From Nematostella vectensis (lineage: Eukaryota; Cnidaria; Anthozoa; Actiniaria; Edwardsiidae), in assembly GCF_932526225.1 (NCBI RefSeq), contig NC_064048.1, positions 5,316,627 to 5,376,626 on the forward strand: 60,000 nucleotides of DNA, given 5' to 3'. This document shows, one piece after another, positions 36,060 through 47,400 of the stretch (the first letter of the stretch is position 1; each line of letters begins with the position of its first letter). Both the position numbers and the translations under genes were made by a program. The notes below the pieces were generated by a model. It saw only the letters and a program-made list of their open reading frames with translations. It did not search any database and had not been told where the DNA came from.

Positions 36060-39000
36060 CCACGATCAGTTTTCGTGAAGAATTTTTGACGGGACCAGAG
36101 GCTACCCGCCAGGTGACCCGCTTACTTTACGGGACGTCTGCGTTGCGAAGCCTCCGTCCAACCCAATCAAACAAAGAGGTAGTTGGGTATTCATGAACTG
36201 CGGCTCCGACTGCGCTTGCAGCATGGGGACGAGGCTATGAATCTGTGCTAATTGCGAGCGTAGTTTTTTAAAGGGGTAACTCAGACTACCAAAAATTCAT
36301 TTAAGTGTGTTTGTTTTATCCTTAATCATAGGGGAGTTTGGCGCATTGAAAAAGGGGGAGGGATTAATTGTTTTTTGTAACATTTGGCTTTTTGACTAAC
36401 ACAAATACCTAAAGAATGTAGTTTTATCGAGGAAATATGCACCAACCAGGGAGAAGGAAAAAAAAAAAGATTTTTCTTTTTTAATTTATGCTAGTACTCT
36501 AGTACTCTATTTTCTGGGCACTTTGATAAAAAAAATGAAAAAAAAAGAGGTAAGAGGTAATTATAGTGGTTTCCAATTGGCCTTTAGTGTGGCATTAAGG
36601 GGGGATTTAGCCCCTTGGAGCTTCCCTCTAGATCCGTTACTGCAGGTCTAAATTTAATCTTCAAATTGCTTGCTGGCTAATTTGCTATTGAATTCTCACG
36701 TTAAGAAGAGAAAATTTGATTATCAAGGTATTTTGCGAATTTAACACTTGCGTTTTAGAACTACCGTAAACGAATTAGCGACATGATTTACGACCCGCCG
36801 ACCATTGAGGCATACTTTTAACACTTCGTCAGTTTTTATCACTTTAAGTCTTACAGTATGCTAGTATAATGTGTGTGTAATTAAGTGGACTTTAAAAGCA
36901 CACTAGCATACACACATTGCCACCAGTCGGGCCAAGACGGGACGCTAGCACAGTCTATTACCCGTGCAGTTCGGCAACCATGGACAGCTGTTTCGTCCTT
37001 ATTAGAACACGTCAGCATGGCATAGCCGGTTTGCCTCAGTTAAACTTCATCGGCAAAAAAACTGCAGGGCGACTTCGACTCGAACGAAGTGCTTTAAACC
37101 ACAGCTCAGATCCATGTGGGATCTAGAGCTGCGACCGGGCTAGCGTGATGCCAATTGTGCGGATCACGCATGCGACCTTTGCTAGTCTAAAACTCCGTCG
37201 GATAGCCAAACTATCCTTGCGAGTATGTATACATAAATGTGGGCTATTACAGTCTATTACCCGTGCAGTTCGTGTGCTAGCATCCCGTCTTGGCCCGACT
37301 GGTGCCAATGTGTGTATGCTAGTGTGCTTTTAAAGCCCACATTTATGTATACATACTCGCAAGGATAGTTTGGCTATCCGACGGAGATTTAGACTAGCAA
37401 AGGTCGCATGCGTGATCCGCACAATTGGCATCACGCTAGCCCGGTCGCAGCTCTAGATCCCACATGGATCTGAGCTGTGGTTTAAAGCACTTCGTTCGAG
37501 TCGAAGTCGCCCTGCAGTTTTTTTGCCGATGAAGTTTAACTGAGGCAAACCGGCTATGCCATGCTGACGAGTCCTAATAAGGACGAAACAGCTGTCCATG
37601 GTTGCCGAACTGCACGGGTAATAGACTGTGCTAGCGTCCCGTCTTGGCCCGACTGGTGCTAATGTGTGTATGCTAGTGTGCTTTTAAAGTCCACATTTAT
37701 AATTAAGTCTTACAATATTCTTAGTATAACATGTGTTTTACAGACACACATTATACTAAGACTCAAAATGGCTCAATTTGAAGGTCACTCATTCTAACAA
37801 TAAGGAGAAGTAGGTGAAAAATTAAACGTTGTGCTTGGGCTCACCTGATTTCGGAGGATATGGATTTTTCGGTGCGATATGGGCATCATTCGAGCAACCA
37901 CCGCTGACCGCTAGACGCTCTAGCTTCAGGCTTGCAAAAGGCCTTATTTGGTCATTCGTGTTGAGGTAAAATGAAGCCCTTGGATGGTCATGAAGCCGGG
38001 TAGTGATGCGGCTTATTGGCTGCTTTGGAGTGGAACGGGCGTTTGGGGACTTGAATGTGATCCCGTCATCTGTTCCTAAATAATATGGACATAAAAGTGT
38101 AAGAATGTATTACACGACAAAGACAAAGATTTGCATTGTTTTCCATAGCTGTAGCAGGCCTCAAATTTTTTCGGGGGGAGGGGCACGATACAGAAACATA
38201 AAGAAAACAATGGGGGCACAGCCACGCCCTTACTGGTATTTTCCTTATTGGGGAGGGGGCACGTGCCCCCAGTGCCCCACCCCCTGATACGGCCCTGTTT
38301 TCTGAGTGGGGCTTTCTGGATCCCCCGCGAGCATACACCCTTCCACGTATTTCTTTTCTGTCAGACAAAGTTTAAAACACACACACACACACGCAAAAAC
38401 ACACAACCAGGTTTGTATGATTTTGCGGTTTGTACCAAAAAGATGTGTGTTAGTGTGTGCAGTGCCTTTTCAAATCAAGAGTCTCTATTTGTCGCCATTT
38501 TGTCATCCTACCAAAATACCCCCCCTCCTTTTTTTATAAAAACCTTATTTATAAGAACGTCAAGCCTGGGATTTTACCAAAATTTAAGAACATGCCGAGG
38601 CTAAGATAGCAGGAAAATATCTTTTTACATTAGAGTGATACTATTGTTATTGATTATTTGTGTAGTTCTGTTTTTACTCAGCTGGTGTGAATGATTTCAG
38701 GTCACTGAAATTTTAGAACATCGATAAGAACGTTTTCAGCCTTAAAATACTCCAAAAATAAGAACGGTTCAGCCTCAACTGGAAATTAGACGTTCTTATA
38801 AATAAAAGAAGAGTGTATATCAGGTCTGACAAAGCATCCAATTCTATTTTGAGTAAGCTATTGAATTTGGTAAATGAAGTATTGAACATTGTTTTTAGAT
38901 GATCATTTTGAAATTTTGACACACAATTTTTCTTCCACTGTTGATTTATAGCAACAAAAAGGTGTGGGTGATAATGGCTCTTTAAGTTTAAAGGTCTCTT

Positions 39001-41338
39001 GGTGACCATTAGTGACGCAGTCGACATGAGGAAAAAACCCTGAACGTGCGCACTTCGAAGAGATTGAGAAAGAAGATACAATATCTTACATTGGCCATCA
39101 GTTCCTTGTATTCCGGACTAATTGTCCCTTTTCAAAACACAAACAATGAGTGGCTGAAATGCACATACCCTAATTTTGGCTTTTTAAGAGTTTTAAGTTT
39201 TTTTTCTTGATCATCCTTGCACCTCAAATTTCAATGATACTTTACAAAAAGTCGCATTAATTTTAAAAAAAAGTCGCATTTGATATTACTTGATAAGTAA
39301 TTTGGGGAATTTTCCGCCTTATTTGATGTAAAATGAGCTTATTGGAAACGTCAAGTCATGTTTTTCCGTCATGTCGACGCAGTCCGATTTATTGAGGTTA
39401 AGCCTTACCTGCGTCCCAAGGGATTAAGTCAATGGTCTCTTCGTGCTTCCACGTACAATTCGTAGTACACAGGTTTACCCGATCAACGCCAACATTCCAA
39501 TCGGGACTCGGGATCATACGGGATATCATAGACAATAAGTGGCGTGTACTGTCCACCCGAAATACTGCCGAGCTCTCTCCGACGCCATACCATAGACTCG
39601 GGGTTTGAATGATACTATAATATAGATAGAAAATTGAATTAGGAAAACAGTGTTACCTCCTCTGGACCGAAACAAGTGTTCGCTTAACTTTAAAGAGGTA
39701 TCTAAAGAATTTGGTAAAAAAAAATATGACTTCGTACTGTGCACTCTGTTAGAAGTTGGCAGTTTTTAAAATTGATGGCTTTATTAGACTGGGACATGCA
39801 CACAAGGCGTTTGCAAGATCTTTATTTGTAAGCATACCAGTGTAGACGGGGCGTTAGCAAGCTCGTACGAGTGATCACACCCATGTAGATCGGGCGTTAG
39901 CGAGCTCTATTTGTGTAAGAATACCCGTGTAAACAAGGGGTATGTGTGATCATACCCGTAAACAGGGGCGTTAGTGGGCTCTTGATTTGTGAGCTCGTGT
40001 AGACTGGACGTTAGCAAGCTTTATAGATGTGTGTTCATGCCCGTGTGGATCTGGCGTTAGCAAGTTCAAGGTTTGCAATCTTTAGATGATATACCATTCT
40101 TATGGGAAGTGAAAAAAGTAAACTAATAACAAATAGTAAAACCAGATTTTGGTGTTAATGTTACGTCATTTCCGCCATAAAGAACTCATCTCAACCACGC
40201 CTCTGTTATTGTGTTCTTTGAACATTGAAAGATAAACTAGTCAACATTTTGAAAATATCATGTAGAAGCAAAGTTTTATACATCATTTTAGACGATGAAG
40301 CAAATATTTTGCAATAGCTCTCCCAAAGCACCAGATGGAATTGGTACTTTATACGGTAGGCTGACAAAATGACTCTATAAGACCTTGGACCCGCACTAGG
40401 GCTAAGGGCTAAGAGGGCTAAGCTCCGCCCTCTTTCGGCTGAATAAAATTCAAACTTCAAGATGACAAGACGCCGTAACATTGCGCCAATAGTGATACAT
40501 TTTAGTTCTGTATTCGTTAATAATTTGAGCTAATTTTAACTGCACATTCCTGCTATTTTGGTGGGTTATTCCTTGTATGTAGCTAATAGAAAATAAACCG
40601 AGCAAACGAGAAGAAAAGCGCTTCAAGAGTTGAGTTTGGGTTTCGCTCCTCGTGGACAAACAAGACACGCTTGACTGAACTCCGGAGCTCCGCACCGCGT
40701 GGCAGTTTACTGACAACTGAGCCATTCGTGGACCTGGTCCAGGCCCTTTTATAGTGCGGGTTTAACATATAAGGGGACAGGCTGGCGACAACAGAGGATT
40801 GGCGCTCATGATTCAAGGTTTTGCAATCTGGGCTATACCTCATGACATTTTCTTGTTGATTCCGCATCTCTTCATCTAAGTACTCAGTGGCCCCCCACTC
40901 GCTCATCATCTGTACAGCGCGTGACGCAATCCCGCCATAACGCCACATGACGTATTTGTTACTATGGGAGCAGCCAATCAATGGTGACCATCTAGCCATG
41001 GGTCCCGGATGATGGCGCGCGTGCGTTTCTTGACTCCATTTACCTAGAGAACAAACGTACCAAACACTGAAATTATTGCACCCAAGGAACAACAAAGACA
41101 ATTTCATAACTGCTTAAATTCTTGCTCTAAATTTGATCGTACAATCCCCATGCCGCCCAAAAAATAAAATAAAAAGTTTTGTAGATATGCGATATCTTAA
41201 ATGCACAGTGGGGGTAGTGATGCACTTACCTTTGAATGTTAGTTTGTAAGTGGCTTTCCCGCATGCGCAGCATTCCAGCGGTAAGGCGCGCCTGTGGACT
41301 AAAAGAACCAGTGTGAATGCAATAACCAAACAGGTTCT
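34787..41338 (-). CDS. Spondin-domain plus TSP1-repeat extracellular matrix protein
   Basis: Six minus-strand exons join with matching phases and AG/GT borders: 41,338-41,230; 41,043-40,839; 39,614-39,409; 38,075-37,845; 35,532-35,362; 34,975-34,787. The first holds a signal-peptide-like core (LVIAFTLVLLV) and CCACGKATYKLTFKG, but no ATG, so a start exon lies upstream. Exons 2-4 form a spondin N domain: KWSQETH, ARWSPLIGCSHS, YVMWRYGGIAS, MIPSPDWNVGVDRVNLC, LIPWDAG, DDGITFKSPN. Exons 5 and 6 each encode one thrombospondin type 1 repeat (HWSKWTSCSVTCGVG; PWSAWSSCRGSCGVG). This order is that of mindin/F-spondin proteins, secreted matrix or pattern-recognition factors. Exon 6 ends in a phase 1 donor, so at least one more exon follows. 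Whether it is nearer spondin-1 or spondin-2 is open. Confidence 0.8.
36973..37028 (-). ncRNA. Degenerate hammerhead ribozyme (minus strand)
   Basis: The complement of the 37,552 motif. The core reads CUGACGU instead of CUGACGA (A9 to U), and stem II has a G-U in place of a G-C. A9 is an invariant core residue, so cleavage should be lost. Confidence 0.65.
37552..37606 (+). ncRNA. Type I hammerhead ribozyme
   Basis: All core elements are present in order. Stem I 5' strand is GGCUAUGCCAUG, then CUGACGA, stem II GUCC/GGAC with a UAAUAA loop, GAAA, and a very short stem III (ACAGCUGU, with its A-U and C-G pairs). The GUC cleavage triplet follows, then stem I 3' strand CAUGGUUGCC. Stem I pairs CCAUG/CAUGG and GGC/GCC around an internal loop, as in ribozymes with loop-loop contacts. 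Stem III this short is typical of retrozyme and Penelope-type hammerheads, which often act as dimers. Cleavage is predicted after C at 37,596. Confidence 0.8.
38146..38618. repeat. Second copy of the G-run dispersed repeat
   Basis: Same order of blocks as 4,296-4,566 (TAGCAGGCC, GGGGGCACAGCCACGCCC, TATAAGAACGTC, ACATGCCGAGGCT). It also holds an (AC)n stretch near 38,375-38,390. It lies in the intron between spondin exons 3 and 4. Confidence 0.65.
39835..40072. repeat. Degenerate tandem repeat, ~55-60 bp unit
   Basis: About five diverged copies share CCCGTGTAGA..GGGCGTTAGCAAGCTC, with irregular lengths. It lies in the intron between spondin exons 2 and 3. Confidence 0.6.
40092..40211. repeat. 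120-bp repeat, copy A
   Basis: ATTCTTATGGGAAG..AAAAGTAAACTAATA..AAATA and ATGTTACGTCATTTCC..CATAAAGAAC are shared with 41,350-41,466 in the same orientation. The two copies bracket spondin exons 1 and 2. Confidence 0.75.
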
Positions 41339-41349
41339 CTACTGAAAAT

Positions 41350-41466
41350 ACAACATTCTTATGGGAAGAGAAAAAGTAAACTAATAGCAAATATTAAAAC
41401 CAAATTTTGATGACAATGTTACGTCATTTCCACCATAAAGAACCCTTGTCAGCCACGCCTTTGTTC
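41350..41466. repeat. 120-bp repeat, copy B
   Basis: Direct copy of 40,092-40,211, lying just upstream of the first spondin exon found. Its left end abuts the 3' splice site of that exon. Confidence 0.75.
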
Positions 41467-44400
41467 AATAGATAGGAGACGTTTTTTAAAGAGGGGCGTT
41501 CATTAAGAATCAAATTCAGTTAGGATCACAAGTCTCATTCAGTAGAAACCAAGCTCGGATTTAGCGTGAACAATTAAAGTTGATTTATATTTCCGGAATT
41601 CCTATGTTTTCTTTTAAGCTGGGAGGGAGAGGGTGGGAGGGGCTGTTTGCTAGGGAAGGGCGCTCAATACAAATTTGTAAGCTAAGGGTAGGGAAGTTCA
41701 TTAGATAGGAGGCGTTCTTTATATAGGGGAGTTTATTAGATCATTTACCGTCACACGTGTTCTGTCGAGTGGCACGATTTCAGCTTATAGGTGAGAGACC
41801 GTGCACAGTGCGCAACGCGCGGGGAGATCAGACGAGGGGGTAACGCCTCTTTAATAACCTATCAGTGCATTTTTATGCCGTCCTACTCTATCTTGTTAAG
41901 TCAAGAGACAATGTGATGTCATTTGCTGATTGCCATAAAGTCTGGCAATACGTATAAGCAATGCGTATACTCTTTAAAATAGAAAGCCTACCAAAATCAG
42001 CGTTCGGGCAACAGGTTTTGCGTATATTGGATGCTCCAGCGCTTTTTGAATCCCAGTACAAGTTTCGTGCGTTATAAGGACAAACACGTACACCTGTGTT
42101 GCTATTTATGCTCCCCAAAGAGAACCACTTCGAAGAAAATAGTACATTTAATAGCTCCCCCGTTAACCTCTGGAGTAATTATACAGATGGTGCAGCTCGT
42201 TCGATGTGCATATCACAGGAAATGCCTTTAGGGCAAGAGCATTCGCACGCAATAGCCTGCGGAGTTGCGAAGAGCGTCGGCTTTCGAAATCTTGAAAATT
42301 CCGCGAGCGCAAATCTTCACGCAATTAACAACAACAACAACAAAAATGTCGATGACTAATTTCCAAAACGGCGAATTGAAAGGTGAATGTGCAATGTGCA
42401 ATGATAAAAAAAAATCGTAAAAATAGAGTTGATTCTCTTCGGAGACAGTTTGGACTGGTAGGGCGCATATTGTTTCTAATCGAAAGAACACGAAGGGAAT
42501 ATTTAAATAAAGGCAACTAAAGCCCAAGTAGAAAAAAGGTTAAATTTACTCAGTTTTTCTTTTAAGACTTACAGCAACATATATTGAACAATAAAATAAA
42601 TCTTTTATATAACACCAAACTCCAAACGAAACTCAAATTTCCCCATTAGGGTTCAGAACGATAAAATATAATAGGAAATATGTTCAATGAAGCACGTGCT
42701 TACTTTAAAAATATAGGTAGAATAAATGTGTGTTTTTATTCGTGACCCACGGCAGAACATTGGCATTGCTGATTGTTTGACGAAGCCGACCTCTCGTGTG
42801 TCAGTATATGCCGTAGTACGTGATCCAACCACAGAACCCCCCTGCTACAATGAAATGAGTCATGATAGGGATGCGAAATAATTACATTTTTTAAACGATG
42901 TTATTTAACCTTAGTATGGAATACAGCTGCGTAACAACATCAACACTCGCAATACTCTTGGTGCACCATATGTGAGATGCACGCTGCTGAGTAACTGATA
43001 TTGCTGCGTTAACAACAATGCTGGCGGCATCTTTCTTATCCCGTGAACCAGAATTGCGGTGCGCGCGAGAACTTTGCGTTACTAACTTTATAAACGGTCA
43101 TTAAAATGGCTAGACATCATTGAGAATATATGTCTTTCTCCTCACTCTATATGAAATGTAAACCCACCAAACATACCCACAATGTCTATACTACCTTTCA
43201 CCAAGAAAAGGATAAAGTTTCCATCAAAAATGCAGGCAAACTAAAATTCTCTTGGAACCACTTCCATGCTTCGGGTTGTGGCCCAAAATGACTCGGGCCC
43301 CCGGTCCCCCGAAATTTCGATGTGCTCGCAGTTTCGGCTAATGATCGCATGCTCGCGCAATTTTTTCTGCCGTGCTCGGTTTATTCAAAAACTAAACATG
43401 CTCGATCTCGCATAAAAAACGGGGTGCTCGCAAGCTTGATTGCAAGTGCTCGCCAAAGAACATTCGGGGGCCCTAATGGCTGGCTGTGAAATCCCTTTTT
43501 CAGTCTTTTATTTGCGGTACTCTTGATAATTCACACATTTCCAGTTTTCCAGAATTGCGATTCTTAAGACAACGCCATCGAGTACATCTTACGACTTTTA
43601 AGTACTGTTATTCAGTCTTCAAGTCTGGTTGTTATTGGATCTATTAAGCAAAGACTCCCTAAGGGAATAGCAGAATCTGAAGAATCTTTAAACACCCCCT
43701 AAGGGATAGCGGTAGAATTTTTTAGCCTGATAGGCATAAGGCCGATCACCACCCGTCTTCTTTTATGGAGAGTACCTTTCCCGGGATCTGTTTGATGAGA
43801 CGTTTAGTTAAAAAATATTGTGCATATCTAAAAGAAATAACATTACTGAACCTGGATGGTTATTTTAGCTATAAAGCATGGGTTTGACTGTAATTTGTTT
43901 TCTAGCGTTCCGAAATAACATTACCCTAACACGCAATTTCGGTTTATTGTACTACTGCCTCGAAATTAAGTTTTGAGGTTCTGTTGTAAAACTATTGTGA
44001 CGGGGCTAATACTGAAGCTGCTTCTATTACTCTCCATGCCCATGAAAGTGCCCCTCGACTCGTTGCCTCCGGATAGGAACAAGCGATGAATTAAAATCTC
44101 GACTTCTCACCTTCGACAACTAATAACTCTGAGCATTGCGATTGAAAGAAGAGGTCAAAGTACTTATTGTAACCGTCAAAACGTCGCTGTTAAAATGCAC
44201 AAAAAGATACAAGGTTAGAGCATCTTAAAAGTTTGTTTTATAAAAAAACCTTAAAAAAACACATTTGCGTGTACTTTTCCCGCTAAAACCACAGGGAGCT
44301 CACAGTATGGCGAAATTTTATATCCTGTAAAGTATTTCACACAAATTGTACCCAAACCTCAACAACCTTCCTAACAGAGCCAACTACACCAAAGGTATTC

Positions 44401-47400
44401 TATCTCGCCAAAACCATATTTATTTTGCAAATGCTATGCATTTCTAGTTATCAATGTCTGATTTAAAACGCAAATGTGAATAGACATTTCCGGATTTTGT
44501 ATGTAACCATTTCCGCTAGACTAGACGTGGATTTGTCGGACTTAGTTTATCCGAGTATCGGAAGGAATTAAGGTTATTTCTTTAGTTAGGTATTTGACCT
44601 ACTTATCTCGTTATCGAAAAATTTGCCATGAAAACTATAAACCATGTTCAATGTCTTATTTGTTGATAAAATAAGTATAGTTGTAGCTAAAAAGTCAAAC
44701 GTACCTTTTTCTAGTGATGAACTCTGTTTAAAATGTTGTTATGTTCAATAAAAACTAGTAAAGGGCTCTGTAATGTCTTTTTTTATCAAACGTCGTATTA
44801 TCCATGAGCCGTATTTAATGCAAATGCATGTAAATGACGATAAAACAATCGCCTTGATTTAATTGCACGCATTTGTATTGAATACGGATCATGGATAAGA
44901 CAAGAAAAGTGAAAACACTGCGCGAACATAGTTGCAAAAGTACGACATGTATTGCCTCAAGGAAAATTCGTTAAAAACGGCGCGCAAAATTGGCATTTAC
45001 ACCAAAATTTAATAGCTTTACACATTACTCTGCCAATCATTCAACTTATCTCTTCCTGCGTCTGACAAAACATATTATTTTTATCCCCGTATGCGTCCTC
45101 GTGCTATTTGCAGCGTTTAATGACCTTTTAGGGTATTTTCTTATACAAGTCAAGTGTATGGGGTCTTTCCAGGAGACGCTTAACGAGTCACGTTTAGTTC
45201 CGGAAGCATAAAGTACCGGATAAGAGAGTCTGGACCCCAAAAATCAAGTGGCTTATAACAGTTTTGAAAACCGTGTAAAAACAGAGTGCTTTTAGTTTGA
45301 AAGAAACGGGTGAAGGTGTAAGTATGAAAAAAAGTGGTTAAAGACGAGGCTTACTGCAATCCATATTACTTTTAATTCTGCTTTTTAATAGCCTTGAGAC
45401 GAGATTTAGTGCTAGCAAATAAAAGCGCTTCAACGAATTTTGAAAAATGTTGGAAATGTTTGTGTTAAAAATCGTAGACGAGAGTTTCCAGATTAATTAA
45501 AAACCGCATTAAAGAAAATAACATTTTATAATGAAATTCAAAGCCTGCAACGTCCTGTTGGTACGCCACAAAACAAAATTTCGTAACAGTTTTCGTAACA
45601 AATGTTTGCACAGGAAACCACATCCTTAGAAAAAAAAAGGACGGCTATGTAAAAATTAAAGTGAAATTAGATATTGTAATAAACTTCACACGAACTTAAC
45701 AGCCTCAAACCGTCCTTGGCAAAACCACACGACGACGATTTTTCAATAAAAGTTTCCATAAGAACCGCATCCGTTAAGGAATTAAAATCAAGGGAAATTA
45801 AATTTTGTTATTAAATCCACGACTCAACAACCTCAAAATCCGGCCGTTAGTAAGGAACAGGACGACGATTTCTCAATAAAATTTTCCACAAGAACCACAC
45901 CCCCCACATCCTTTTCGAAAACGTTGAATGAGACTTTAAGGCGTAATTGTAACCTTTCTTGACAATTTCGTAATAATGTCATGTACGAAAAACCACATCC
46001 TTCCTAGGATTGTTAGATAATGATTTCATAATCTTAACTTCGTTCTTAGTAGAAAGTGAAGAAAAAAACGGCACATGGGAAGGAAAAAATGCCGTATTTG
46101 GAAAAGACATAGGCTTTTTCGCTACAGAAGTTTTTGTCCAACATCGTTGTAAATATTACAATGCATCAATGGTGCATTGAGGCGGACCTCAAGTCAGCTG
46201 CTTCGCCAAGGACTTTTTCCTCATAGAAATAAATATTACAGAGAGAGAATAATCAGGAAGTTAGTCTGAAGTATCCCACATGGATGTGTGTGGATCTCTT
46301 GCTTATTCAAAAGTTTATTTTTTATTGAATAAGCACAACATAAGAAAAATGAACTACGGGATTTTTAAATAAACGAATTGAGCTTTCTCGAAATTATACT
46401 ATCATTATTATTTAATAATGATAATAAACAGGCAACAAAAAATAGAAACAATATGATCAGCCCGTAGATGGGAGATAAATATTAACATAAGAGAAATAAA
46501 TCAAACGCGAAATCGTCGATGATGATTTCGATGATCGTGAGATCATCGAAAACAGAAAAAAATATAACAAAGGAAGAGAAAGTGGATTTTTAAAGGGCGA
46601 AATATTGTTTCAATTTGTTTTAAAAAAGAATAATCAAAATCAACATCAATTATCATAGCTTCACCCCTAGGTGGGGCATGGAAATGTTCAAACTCTCCCC
46701 TGCGAAGACAAAACGCGCAACAGACGAGATAGCCCTTTTAATAAATCACCGATGGGTCAGTCTCTCCCCGGGGTTACTAGGAGGGGGTGTGTTGGCAGGA
46801 CGCCATACCATATCAAGAATTTCTGAATGGACGTGAGGGTTAAGATTCAATACGCAAAATAAGAAAAAGCCGAGGATTATTGTCGAAGGATGGTTGACAT
46901 TGTCGTCGGTGGAACGTGAAGTCTTTACAGATGGGGCTCTTTTCATGTTAAAGAATGTCACCATTTCACGCGTCCGAAAGTGCCGGTCACGAAAATCATC
47001 TATTCCCATTTACAAGCAAATAGACTTGGATCTTAGTTATACTTGGATTTTTAATCAAATTCGGTCATTCTAGGGCATTTTCTCATAACAGGGAAAGACT
47101 AGTTTGATTCTCTGAACATCTTAAATTTGCCTTTTTTGAACGGTGCCGCTTTTCACGGCCCTTGGATGAAACAAGTGTTCTAAAAGCCATACGCCATACG
47201 CATGGCACTCAGCGTGGTGCTGCTGACGACAACACTAAAGGATCACGTGACTCGGTGCTGCCGGCGCACTGTCCAGAAATCACGTCTTTCTATTGCGTTT
47301 TGTGTGTGTGTGTATGTCAAATCATGGCGGGAAAAGAGATGAAGACTACAGTGAAATTTTAACTCTTTAAAGCTAATCTTTGCTTTGCTGTTCTTTTGAA

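Larger units (their letters stand above)
36873..37700. mobile_element. Retrozyme-like element, head-to-head inverted units of ~354 bp
   Basis: A plus-orientation unit starts at 37,275 and its first 70 bases repeat at 37,629, so the period is 354 bp. To the left, from 37,272 down to 36,873, the same unit lies in the opposite orientation, with a piece missing near the centre. Each unit carries one hammerhead motif. Flanks share an imperfect direct repeat of about 35 bp (TAAGTCTTACA.TAT..TAGTATAA at 36,844 and 37,703). There is no coding capacity. Metazoan retrozymes are known as small tandem non-autonomous elements with type I hammerheads that yield circular RNAs. It lies in the intron between spondin exons 4 and 5. 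Confidence 0.7.
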
